The position numbers and the translations under genes are program-made. The notes beneath the pieces are model-generated. The model saw only the letters and a list, made by a program, of their open reading frames with translations, did not search any database and was not told where the DNA came from. From UBA1413 sp964552955 (GTDB lineage: Bacteria; Bacteroidota; Bacteroidia; Bacteroidales; Prolixibacteraceae), in the NCBI GenBank assembly GCA_964552955.1, contig CAZKIU010000021.1:1-60941 (forward strand): DNA of 60,941 nt, written 5' to 3'. The number at the start of each line of letters is the position of its first letter. The first letter of the stretch is position 1. Of this stretch, positions 26,573 through 34,572 are shown piece by piece.

Positions 26573-28336
26573 ATGCACCACACACTTTTACGGCCTCTGT
26601 TCCCGGTTCTGCTGATGGCGGCCCTGGCGGGTGTACCGGAGCCTGTTTCGGGGCAGGGGCAGACCACCTATTGTAATCCTGTCAATATTGATTACGGGTA
26701 CACGCCCATTCCCAATTTTGCCACAGGGGGCAGGCACCGGGCCACTGCCGATCCGGTGATCGTGAACTACAAGGGGGATTACTATCTGTTTTCGACGAAC
26801 CAGTGGGGTTACTGGCACTCGCCCGACATGGTGGACTGGCATTATGTTGCTCGGCGGTTCCTGCGCCCCTGGAACGAGGGATATGATGAGCTATGCGCCC
26901 CGGCAGTGGGCATCATCGGCGATACCATGCTGGTTTTCGGCTCCACCTATACGGGTGAATTCACCCTCTGGATGAGTACCAACCCTAAAGGAAATGAGTG
27001 GAAGCCTTTGGTGGAGCGTTTTGAGATCGGGGGATGGGATCCCGCCTTTTTCACCGACGATGACGGCCGGCTTTATATGTACAATGGAAGCAGCAACCGT
27101 TACCCCTTGTATGGGATCGAGCTGAACCGTAAAACGATGGCCCCGGTGGGTACCCGCAAGGAGATGTACCTCCTTGAGCCCTGGCGTTATGGGTGGCAGC
27201 GATTCGGAGAGCATTTTGATGACACCTTCCTTGATCCCTTCATGGAGGGGGCCGAGATGATCAAACACAACGGGAAATACTACCTGCAATATGGCGCCCC
27301 GGGCACCGAGTTCAGCGGTTATGCCGACGGGGTGGTCGTCGGAGAGCGCCCCTTGGGGCCTTTCACCCCTCAGTCAATGCCCTTCAGTTACAAACCCGGG
27401 GGGTTTGCCAACGGTGCCGGCCACGGGGCCACATTTAAGGACCACTGGGGCAACTACTGGCATGTCTCGACCATCTCTATCTCGGTGAAGAACAATTTCG
27501 AGCGGCGCATCGGCCTCTGGCCGGCCGGCTTCGATGAGGATGACGTCATGTACTGCAGTCAGGCCTTCGGCGATTACCCCACGTGGCTTCCCACCGGCTC
27601 TGCCGACCACCTTATAAGCCGTTTCACAGGCTGGATGCTCCTCAATTACAAAAAGGCGGTCCGTGTATCCTCTGCCCTCGCCGGGTTCCCCGCCAACCAT
27701 GCCGTCGACGAGAACATCAAGACCTACTGGAGTGCCCAAACCGGCAACGCCAACGAATGGATAGAGAGCGACCTGGGAGAACACGCCACGGTCAGGGCCA
27801 TTCAGATCAATTATGCCGATCAGGATGCTGAATTTCTCGGAAAATCAGAGGGGGTCTTCCACCGATACCAGATTCTGGAATCGAAAGACGGCAAGCATTG
27901 GAACCTGCTGATCGACAAAAGCAGCGCTACCAAAGATGTGCCCCATGATTATGTGGAACTAAAAAAGCCGGTGGTGACCCGCTATCTGAAGCTGGTCAAC
28001 CTGCAGATGCCCACAGGTAAATTCGCGATCAGCGGGCTGCGGGTTTTCGGTACCGGGGCCGGAAGCCTGCCGGGGCCCGTCAAGGGGTTCGTGGTCCTGC
28101 GTACCGCAAAGGACAAACGGAGCGCCTGGCTGAAATGGGAACAGGTTCCCGAGGCTTATGGCTATGTCATTTACATGGGCACCGACCCTGGGAAACTCTA
28201 TAATGCCATTATGGTGTACGACGCCAATGAGTATTGGCTCAAAACCATGGACAGAGAGAAAACCTACTATTTCACCATTGAGGCCATCAATGAAAATGGT
28301 GTAGGAGAGCCTCTTCCCGTGGTTACGGCCCCCTGA
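26573..28336 (+). CDS. GH43-like propeller enzyme with discoidin and FN3 domains
   Basis: A 587-residue secreted protein: signal peptide (about 1-27), a five-bladed GH43-type propeller (about 30-345), an F5/8 type C (CBM32-like) domain (about 360-490, VSSALAGFPANHAVDENIKTYWSA) and a fibronectin-III-like end (about 500-587). The three GH43 acid positions can be placed: Asp in RATADPVI, Asp in GGWDPAFFTDDDG, and Glu in FMEGAEMIKHNGKYYLQYG. GH43 enzymes usually act on arabinose, xylose or galactose linkages, which does not obviously fit a beta-1,2-glucan PUL. It may remove decorations or act on a different glycan. It starts after the repeat array and is followed 108 bases later by the GH3 gene. 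Confidence 0.82.
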   Translation: MHHTLLRPLFPVLLMAALAGVPEPVSGQGQTTYCNPVNIDYGYTPIPNFATGGRHRATADPVIVNYKGDYYLFSTNQWGYWHSPDMVDWHYVARRFLRPWNEGYDELCAPAVGIIGDTMLVFGSTYTGEFTLWMSTNPKGNEWKPLVERFEIGGWDPAFFTDDDGRLYMYNGSSNRYPLYGIELNRKTMAPVGTRKEMYLLEPWRYGWQRFGEHFDDTFLDPFMEGAEMIKHNGKYYLQYGAPGTEFSGYADGVVVGERPLGPFTPQSMPFSYKPGGFANGAGHGATFKDHWGNYWHVSTISISVKNNFERRIGLWPAGFDEDDVMYCSQAFGDYPTWLPTGSADHLISRFTGWMLLNYKKAVRVSSALAGFPANHAVDENIKTYWSAQTGNANEWIESDLGEHATVRAIQINYADQDAEFLGKSEGVFHRYQILESKDGKHWNLLIDKSSATKDVPHDYVELKKPVVTRYLKLVNLQMPTGKFAISGLRVFGTGAGSLPGPVKGFVVLRTAKDKRSAWLKWEQVPEAYGYVIYMGTDPGKLYNAIMVYDANEYWLKTMDREKTYYFTIEAINENGVGEPLPVVTAP

Positions 28337-28444
28337 TCCGGACTGAGATCAGGACCAGGTAAAATCTGACACCGGACGATAGTTTTTTTCTTATTTTTCA
28401 GGTATTTTACAGGAGGAATCATTACAACTTAAAAATTAAACTAT

Positions 28445-30745
28445 ATGAAACGACTCATCTCAATTTTGTTTATCCTGGTTCTGGCGGCAGCGTGCCAGCC
28501 CGGTGATCCACAGAAGGCCACCCGTGCCGGAGATCCGGAAATGGACCGTTTTATTGATGGTCTGATGAAAAAAATGACCCTGGAGGAGAAGCTGGGGCAG
28601 CTTAACCTGCCTGCCTCGGGGGATATCATGACGGGGCAAACCCAGAGTTCCGGCATTGCCACCAAGATCAGGGAAGGCAAAGTAGGTGGTCTCTTCAATA
28701 TCAGATCCCTGGAGAAGATCAAGGAGGTGCAGCGGATTGCCGTAGAGGAGAGCCGGATGAAGATTCCGCTGATCATTGGCATGGACGTGATCCATGGGTA
28801 CCGGACGGTTTTTCCGATCCCGCTGGGGCTTTCGGCCACGTGGGACATGGAGCTGGTGGAGAAGAGCGCCCGCATTGCCGCGGTGGAAGCCACGGCGGAT
28901 GGTATTTTCTGGACCTTCTCACCGATGGTGGATATTACCAGGGATCCCCGTTGGGGCCGTTTCTCGGAAGGGTCGGGGGAGGATCCCTTCCTGGGGTCGC
29001 GCATTGCCGCAGCTATGGTCCGTGGTTACCAGGGTGACGACCTCAGGGCCAACAACACCATGATGGCCTGCGTGAAGCATTTTGCCCTTTACGGGGCCTC
29101 GGAGGCGGGCCGCGATTACAACCCCACCGACATGAGCCGCATCCGCATGTATAACGATTACCTGCCACCGTACAAGGCGGCCATTGATGCCGGCGTGGGC
29201 ACGGTGATGACCTCCTTCAATGAGGTGGACGGTATTCCGGCCACCGGCAACAAATGGCTGATGACCGACCTGCTGCGCGACCAGTGGGGCTTTGACGGCA
29301 TGTTGGTCACCGATTATACGGCCATCAACGAAATGATAGACCATGGCATGGGGGACCTGCAACAGGTCTCGGCCCTGGCCATGCAGGCCGGTGTCGACAT
29401 GGACATGGTGGGGGAAGGCTTTCTGACCACGCTTCAAAAGTCCCTCGACGAGGGTAAAGTAACCATGGCCCAGATCGACAGGGCTTGCCGGAACATCCTG
29501 GAAGCCAAATACAAACTCGGTCTCTTTGAAGATCCTTACCGCTATTGCGATGCGGAGCGTTCCAAAACCGAAATCTTCACCGATGCCCACCGGCAAAGCG
29601 CCCGCGAAATTGCTGCCGCCTCTTTTGTGCTGCTGAAAAACGAAGGTGGGGTGCTGCCCCTCAAAAAGGGAGGCACCATAGCCCTGGTGGGTCCTTTGGC
29701 CGATAATACGGAGAACATGCCCGGCACCTGGAGCGTGGCGGCCGACTTCGGCCAATCGGTATCGGTGCGTAAAGGCCTTGAGGAAGCCGTGGGCAGCGAG
29801 GTGAAAATCCTCTATGCCAAAGGGTCCAATGTGGTGGGGGACACCCTTTATGACGCCCGGATCAGCATCTTCGGGAAGCCCACCTACTTCGATCACAGGG
29901 ATCCCTCGGTGATGATCAGTGAGGCGGTTGCGGCAGCCCGTCAGGCCGATGTGGTGGTGGCCGCCATGGGGGAAGCGGCCGAGATGAGCGGGGAAGCCGC
30001 CAGCCGTTCTGACATCACGATTCCTGAGTGTCAGCGCGACCTGCTGAAGGCTCTTCTGGCCACGGGCAAACCGGTGGTCATGGTGCTCTTCACCGGCCGG
30101 CCCCTGGCCATTCCCTGGGAAGCCGCCCACCTCCCGGCCATCCTCAATGTATGGTTCCCCGGCACCGAAGCCGGTCACGCCATCGCCGACGTCCTCTTCG
30201 GGGCCGTCAACCCCTCCGGAAAACTCTCTGCAACCTGGCCCCGGAATGTCGGACAGGTCCCCCTCTTCTATAACCACAAAAATACCGGGCGGCCCCTGGC
30301 CCCGGGAGCCTGGTTCGGAAAATTCCGCTCCAACTACCTCGACGTCCCCAATGAACCCCTCTTCCCCTTCGGTTACGGTCTGAGTTACACCACCTTTACC
30401 TACGGTGACCTCCAGGTCAGCAACAACCAGCCCAAGGGAAACGAAAGCCTGACGCTTTCCATTGACCTGACCAACAGTGGGCCTTACGATGGAGCCGAGG
30501 TCGTACAGCTTTACATCCGTGACCTGGTGGGCAGCGTGACCCGCCCGGTGAAAGAGCTGAAGGGTTTTCAGAAGCTCTTCCTCAAGGCCGGCGAAACACG
30601 CACCATCACCTTTACCGTCACCCCTGAAGAGTTGAAATTCTACAATAACGACCTGCAATTCGACTGGGAGCCGGGAGATTTCGACCTGATGGTGGGTGGT
30701 CACTCGGGCGAGGTGAAGACCACCCGGGTCACCTGGAGCAAATGA
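28445..30745 (+). CDS. GH3 beta-glucosidase lipoprotein
   Basis: A 766-residue GH3 enzyme with lipobox LAAAC (Cys near residue 17). It has an N-terminal TIM-like barrel (about 30-370), a flavodoxin-like second domain (about 390-600) and a C-terminal fibronectin-III-like domain (about 660-760). The substrate motif CVKHFALYGASEAGRDYN is present. The nucleophile should be D290 in GMLVTDYTA, where many family members have SDW. GH3 beta-glucosidases that act on sophorose and longer beta-1,2-glucooligosaccharides are known from Bacteroides, and the GH144 neighbours make that substrate likely here. It is the last PUL 1 gene; a terminator follows at 30758. Confidence 0.92.
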   Translation: MKRLISILFILVLAAACQPGDPQKATRAGDPEMDRFIDGLMKKMTLEEKLGQLNLPASGDIMTGQTQSSGIATKIREGKVGGLFNIRSLEKIKEVQRIAVEESRMKIPLIIGMDVIHGYRTVFPIPLGLSATWDMELVEKSARIAAVEATADGIFWTFSPMVDITRDPRWGRFSEGSGEDPFLGSRIAAAMVRGYQGDDLRANNTMMACVKHFALYGASEAGRDYNPTDMSRIRMYNDYLPPYKAAIDAGVGTVMTSFNEVDGIPATGNKWLMTDLLRDQWGFDGMLVTDYTAINEMIDHGMGDLQQVSALAMQAGVDMDMVGEGFLTTLQKSLDEGKVTMAQIDRACRNILEAKYKLGLFEDPYRYCDAERSKTEIFTDAHRQSAREIAAASFVLLKNEGGVLPLKKGGTIALVGPLADNTENMPGTWSVAADFGQSVSVRKGLEEAVGSEVKILYAKGSNVVGDTLYDARISIFGKPTYFDHRDPSVMISEAVAAARQADVVVAAMGEAAEMSGEAASRSDITIPECQRDLLKALLATGKPVVMVLFTGRPLAIPWEAAHLPAILNVWFPGTEAGHAIADVLFGAVNPSGKLSATWPRNVGQVPLFYNHKNTGRPLAPGAWFGKFRSNYLDVPNEPLFPFGYGLSYTTFTYGDLQVSNNQPKGNESLTLSIDLTNSGPYDGAEVVQLYIRDLVGSVTRPVKELKGFQKLFLKAGETRTITFTVTPEELKFYNNDLQFDWEPGDFDLMVGGHSGEVKTTRVTWSK

Positions 30746-30757
30746 CCTGGAACATGG

Positions 30758-30792
30758 AAAGGCTGTATCCCCAAACGGATACAGCCTTTTTT
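30758..30792 (+). terminator. Rho-independent terminator at the end of PUL 1
   Basis: Thirteen-base stem AAAGGCTGTATCC (30758-30770) and GGATACAGCCTTT (30777-30789) with a CCAAAC loop, running into TTTT. It starts 13 bases after the GH3 stop and marks the right end of the PUL. Confidence 0.88.
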
Positions 30793-30856
30793 ACGTTTTT
30801 AATATCTGATCATGGCAGATGGACCATTTCACGGCCCCTCACCGAAGGATTTGGGT

Positions 30857-30874
30857 GTAATGGGTGTCCATTAC
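30857..30874. repeat. Short perfect hairpin upstream of the pqqD-like gene
   Basis: GTAATGG (30857-30863), GTGT loop, CCATTAC (30868-30874). It lies about 45 bases upstream of the -33 box of the next cluster and could be an operator. It has no T-run. Confidence 0.4.
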
Positions 30875-30918
30875 AATATTGATGCGATGATTCCATCATT
30901 TTTTAATAAATTTATTCG

Positions 30919-30951
30919 TTTGTAGATTCATTGTAACAACATCTAAATCTG
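30919..30951 (+). promoter_or_regulatory. Promoter candidate of the PqqD/ATP-grasp cluster
   Basis: TTTG (30919-30922), a 21-nt spacer, then TAAATCTG (30944-30951), one mismatch from TAnnTTTG. Transcription would start near 30957, giving a very short leader before the ATG at 30963. Confidence 0.4.
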
Positions 30952-30962
30952 CCCAAAAGAAG

Positions 30963-31214
30963 ATGAAGGTCAAATCGAGTATTGCGATCAGTGAGACCGG
31001 TTTTATGTTCGACCCGAACAGCGGGGAGTCCTACACGACCAACCAGGTGGCCCGGGAGATTATCTTCCTGATGAAGGAGAACAGGCCGGAAGCGGAGATC
31101 AAAGCCGTCCTTATGGAGAAGTACGATGTGGACGAGGTGACTCTTGAGAAGAACCTCATCGATTTTTATGCCATGCTGCGTCATTTTGATCTCTGCGCGG
31201 AGGGGAACCCATGA
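30963..31214 (+). CDS. PqqD-like small protein
   Basis: An 83-residue protein with the fold pattern of PqqD-type domains: an N-terminal beta part (SIAISETGFMFDPNSGESYTTNQVA) followed by helices (AREIIFLMKENRPEAEIKAVLMEKYDVDEVTLEKNLIDFYAML). PqqD-like domains bind precursor peptides for peptide-modifying enzymes (RiPP recognition elements), but stand-alone copies with other partners occur and their role is unknown. Its stop overlaps the start of the ATP-grasp gene by four bases (ATGA), so the two are translationally coupled and probably work together. No short precursor peptide is evident next to it. Confidence 0.7.
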   Translation: MKVKSSIAISETGFMFDPNSGESYTTNQVAREIIFLMKENRPEAEIKAVLMEKYDVDEVTLEKNLIDFYAMLRHFDLCAEGNP

Positions 31215-32266
31215 ACGGCCACCCCATACACATCGCCATTACGGGACTGAACAATACCGACAATCCGGGTCCCGGGGTTCCTGTGATCAGGGGGATCCGT
31301 GAATCGGGACTGGATGTGCGGATCATTGGTTTGGCGTATGAGAATCTGGAACCGGGAATTTACATGCCCGGAATTACCGACAAGACTTATCTCATTCCTT
31401 ACCCATCAGCCGGAGCGAGGGTATTCCTCCATCGCATTCAGGAGATCCACGAACGGGAGAAGATAGATCTGATCATTCCCAATTTCGATGCCGAGCTCTA
31501 CACGTTTATCAAGTCGGAGCAGCAGCTTCTTCAGCAGGGGATCCGCACCTTTCTTCCCTCCATGGAGCAGTTTGAAGAACGCAGCAAAGCCCGCCTGCCG
31601 GCCTTCGGAGAGAAATACGGCATCAAGGTTCCCGCCTCGCGTGAGATCATCTCCCCGGCAGACCTGCGTGATCTGGAGGAGGATTTTGATTTTCCGGTGA
31701 TGGTCAAGGGCAAGTTTTACGATGCCTATATGGCTTTCAACAAGGAGCAGGTGGCGGCTCATTTCAACAGGATTGCCGCTAAATGGGGCCTGCCGGTGAT
31801 TGTTCAGGAGTATGTCAAAGGGACGGAGGTGAACGTGGTGGCCCTGGGTGACGGGGCCGGGCGGACGGTCGCTGCCGTCTCCATGCGGAAACAGTATATC
31901 ACCGACAAGGGGAAAGCCTGGGGAGGGATTACCATCGATGATCCCCGCATGATGGAAATCACCCGTGACCTGATCACCAAAACCCGCTGGAAAGGAGGGA
32001 TGGAACTGGAGATGATCCGCACCTCATCGGCCGAATACTACATGATTGAAATCAACCCCCGGATTCCTGCCTGGGTCTACCTGGCCGTCGGTGCAGGCCA
32101 GAACATCCCCGAAGCCCTGGTCAGGCTGGCCATGGGCATGGAGGTGCCCACCATGGACCATTATGTCACCGGCAAAATGTTCATCCGTTACTCCTGGGAT
32201 ATGCTCGGCGATATCGGGCAATTTGAAAAAATCACGATCAACGGGGAACTCACCTCCGGCACATAA
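31211..32266 (+). CDS. ATP-grasp family ligase
   Basis: A 351-residue stand-alone ATP-grasp protein. The N-terminal pre-ATP-grasp part begins IHIAITGLNNTDNPGPGVPVIRGI. The ATP-binding half shows FPVMVKGKFYDAYMAFN, the hinge IVQEYVKGTEVNVVALG and the metal-binding end YYMIEINPRIPAWVYLAVG. Such enzymes activate a carboxylate as acyl-phosphate and join it to an amine or thiol. The substrate is not recognisable, and the protein lacks the extra domains of carbamoyl-phosphate synthase, biotin carboxylase or D-Ala-D-Ala ligase. Coupling to the PqqD-like gene and the decarboxylase downstream suggest that it ligates an amino acid or peptide carboxylate. Confidence 0.85.
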   Translation: MNGHPIHIAITGLNNTDNPGPGVPVIRGIRESGLDVRIIGLAYENLEPGIYMPGITDKTYLIPYPSAGARVFLHRIQEIHEREKIDLIIPNFDAELYTFIKSEQQLLQQGIRTFLPSMEQFEERSKARLPAFGEKYGIKVPASREIISPADLRDLEEDFDFPVMVKGKFYDAYMAFNKEQVAAHFNRIAAKWGLPVIVQEYVKGTEVNVVALGDGAGRTVAAVSMRKQYITDKGKAWGGITIDDPRMMEITRDLITKTRWKGGMELEMIRTSSAEYYMIEINPRIPAWVYLAVGAGQNIPEALVRLAMGMEVPTMDHYVTGKMFIRYSWDMLGDIGQFEKITINGELTSGT

Positions 32267-32268
32267 AC

Positions 32269-32345
32269 CTTTCAGAAGGTCGGAAGGTCGGAAGGTCGGA
32301 AGGTAAGAAGGTAAGAAGGTAAGAAGGTAAGAATATCAGAATGAT
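32269..32345. repeat. 8-bp tandem simple repeats
   Basis: GGAAGGTC-type units (three copies) pass into GAAGGTAA-type units (four copies), then AATATCAGAATGATAGAATG. The tract separates the ATP-grasp gene from the T9SS cargo gene. The same words occur at 6893-6956 and, reversed, at 53998-54060. Confidence 0.85.
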
Positions 32346-32369
32346 AGAATGATTAAATAAAAGAGGGGC

Positions 32370-33152
32370 ATGAACACAAAGAACAAAATATTACTTCTGG
32401 GTTTAGTTGCAGTTTTCCTGGGGGCCCGGCCGGTGGGGGCCCAGCTCACGCTGGAAAAAAGCTATGATTATTCCCTTACGGCGACCAGACTGGACGCCAC
32501 ACAGTACAAGTATTACCTGATGGATGTGACCAACCACCAATGCCGGATCTACAATACCGACCATACCTTGTGGAAGACCATAAACATTACCCTGCCGGCC
32601 AACTATTACCTCTATGACATCAAGTTTGTCACCCGTGATCTTTTTAACGCCGACGAGGCCATTGAGCTCTGGTATTCGGCTTATGAATACATAACTGCTG
32701 AGACAGGGCGCTATACGTCGGCGGTCATCAATGAGCACGGGACGGTACTGGCTGACCTGCCGGGTGGACTCTATGCTTATGTGGTGCGTGCCGGGGAGGA
32801 AGCCTATAAACTGATCGTCTATTCCTATGACTATTCGGTTACACCGGGTAAGATCCAAACCCTGGTTTACGCGCTGCCCTCATCCGTGACGGCGGTGGCC
32901 CATGTCACGGCGCTTCTGCCATATCCGTGGCCCAATCCCGCCTCCGGGGAGATTTTCCTCCCCCTGATGCCCGGAGAGAGCGGAGCCCTGCTGCAGGTCT
33001 TCACCTCCGGCGGTCAGCTTATGCTGGAGCAAAAAACATCGGGAGAAAGCCTCTACAGGCTCAGCACGGCAGGATGGAGCCCCGGGATATACACCTACCG
33101 GCTGCTTGCAGGAGAGAATCCTCTCGTTTCCAAACGCTTCGTGGTGCACTGA
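32370..33152 (+). CDS. Small secreted protein with T9SS sorting domain
   Basis: A 260-residue protein: signal peptide (1-25, ending VGA-Q), a beta-rich middle (about 26-175) of no family I recognise, and a C-terminal T9SS type A sorting domain (PYPWPNPASGEIFLPL, GGQLMLEQ, WSPGIYTYRLLAGENPLVSKRFVVH). It should be exported by T9SS and attached to or released from the surface. It interrupts the cluster between the ATP-grasp and decarboxylase genes, with 103- and 70-base spacers, so it may be an insertion into an older operon or part of it. Function unknown. Confidence 0.8.
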   Translation: MNTKNKILLLGLVAVFLGARPVGAQLTLEKSYDYSLTATRLDATQYKYYLMDVTNHQCRIYNTDHTLWKTINITLPANYYLYDIKFVTRDLFNADEAIELWYSAYEYITAETGRYTSAVINEHGTVLADLPGGLYAYVVRAGEEAYKLIVYSYDYSVTPGKIQTLVYALPSSVTAVAHVTALLPYPWPNPASGEIFLPLMPGESGALLQVFTSGGQLMLEQKTSGESLYRLSTAGWSPGIYTYRLLAGENPLVSKRFVVH

Positions 33153-33222
33153 AAACTCCTCCGGGAAAAATATCGGCGGCTCCCTCACCGTTATGGATTC
33201 ACCGACAACAAACCGCATAAAA

Positions 33223-34572
33223 ATGGAAAAGCTCAGATATGAAAGACCGGTCATCAACCGGGTGCAGAGCGGACTTCCCGACAAGTTCGGGGCAAAATTC
33301 AGGATTGAACCCCGCACCGAGATCGATGGTCATGCGGTGACCGATCTGCTCAGGGAACACGGTTCACCGGTCTATGTGGTTTCGGAGGCCACCATCCGGA
33401 ACAGCTGCCGCGACATTCAACGTGCTTTTTCAGTCCGCTATCCGCGGGTTCAGATGGCCTGGTCCTATAAAACCAATTACCTGGATGCGGTATGCCGGAT
33501 TTTCCACCAGGAAGGATTCTGGGCCGAAGTGGTCTCCTGGTTTGAATATGAAAAAGCCCTGGCCAACGGCACAGATCCCAAAAAAATCATCTTCAACGGT
33601 CCGGGTAAGACCGAAAGGGAATTGGAACAGGCCATTGGCAATGGGTCTCTGATCCATATCGACCATTTTGATGAGCTTTACCTGATCATCAGGTTATCGC
33701 GGAAGCTACCGTTGAAGGCCAAGGTAGCCATCCGTGTCAACATGGATACGGGGATCTACCCGCAATGGGAAAGATTCGGGTTCAATTATGAGAACGGGGA
33801 AGCCTGGAATGCCATCAACCGGATCATGAACAGCGGCAATCTGGAGCTGGTAGGGCTCCACACCCATATCGGCACATACATCATGAGCACCCAGGCCTAT
33901 GGGATAGCTGCTGCGAAGCTGGCCGACCTGGCCGTCAGCACGGAGCGGAAGTTCGGCCATAAGGTGAAATATATCGACATGGGAGGTGGTTTTGCCACCA
34001 GTAACACCCTGAAGGGGGCCTATCTCCCGGGCAGCGACACCTGCCCTTCGTTTGATGATTATGCCGAAGCCATCACCAGCGCCCTTCTCAACTCGCAGAT
34101 CAGGCCTGAAGATATGCCCCTGCTCCTGCTGGAAACCGGCAGGGCACTCATCGACGAAGCCGGCTTCCTCCTGGGCACCGTGGTCGCCAACAAGCGGATG
34201 GCCAGCGGCAGAAGAGGCATGATCACCGACATAGGCATCAACCACCTCTTTACCTCCTTCTGGTATGAACACACCATTCTTCCGGGCATTCCCGTGACTT
34301 CCAACACTGAAGACACCCAGATCTTCGGTCCCCTCTGTATGAACATCGATGTCATCCGTCAGGCCGTCAGGTTTCCACTGCTCCAGCCCGGTGATCCGGT
34401 GGTCATTGAGCGGATCGGCGCCTACAACATGACCCAGTGGCTTCAGTTCATCACATACCGTCCCAGGGTGATCCTCACCGGCACAGGCGGTGAAGTGGAC
34501 ATCATCAGGGAAAGGGAAAATCTGGATACCTTCCGTGCACAGGAGAGAATCCCCGAACGGCTTATCTTATGA
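33223..34572 (+). CDS. Fold-III PLP-dependent decarboxylase (diaminopimelate/ornithine decarboxylase-like)
   Basis: About 449 residues of the alanine-racemase-like barrel plus C-terminal beta domain. The PLP-binding lysine is in WSYKTNYLDAV. HTHIGTY, YIDMGGGFA and LLLETGRALIDEAG form the phosphate- and substrate-binding walls. GPLCMNIDVI and GAYNMTQW near the end match the Cys-x-Asp and GAY features of diaminopimelate decarboxylases. Relatives remove the alpha-carboxylate of diaminopimelate, lysine, ornithine, arginine or carboxy-polyamines; which applies here is open. The start could also be 33193 or earlier. The last four bases overlap the next gene (ATGA). It is unlikely to be the main lysA, given this context. 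Confidence 0.85.
   Translation: MEKLRYERPVINRVQSGLPDKFGAKFRIEPRTEIDGHAVTDLLREHGSPVYVVSEATIRNSCRDIQRAFSVRYPRVQMAWSYKTNYLDAVCRIFHQEGFWAEVVSWFEYEKALANGTDPKKIIFNGPGKTERELEQAIGNGSLIHIDHFDELYLIIRLSRKLPLKAKVAIRVNMDTGIYPQWERFGFNYENGEAWNAINRIMNSGNLELVGLHTHIGTYIMSTQAYGIAAAKLADLAVSTERKFGHKVKYIDMGGGFATSNTLKGAYLPGSDTCPSFDDYAEAITSALLNSQIRPEDMPLLLLETGRALIDEAGFLLGTVVANKRMASGRRGMITDIGINHLFTSFWYEHTILPGIPVTSNTEDTQIFGPLCMNIDVIRQAVRFPLLQPGDPVVIERIGAYNMTQWLQFITYRPRVILTGTGGEVDIIRERENLDTFRAQERIPERLIL

Noticed and set aside
33106..33222. N-terminal extension of the PLP decarboxylase from 33106
   Set aside because: It overlaps the end of the T9SS cargo gene in another frame and has no similarity to the decarboxylase family. 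The start at 33223 (or 33193) is more likely.
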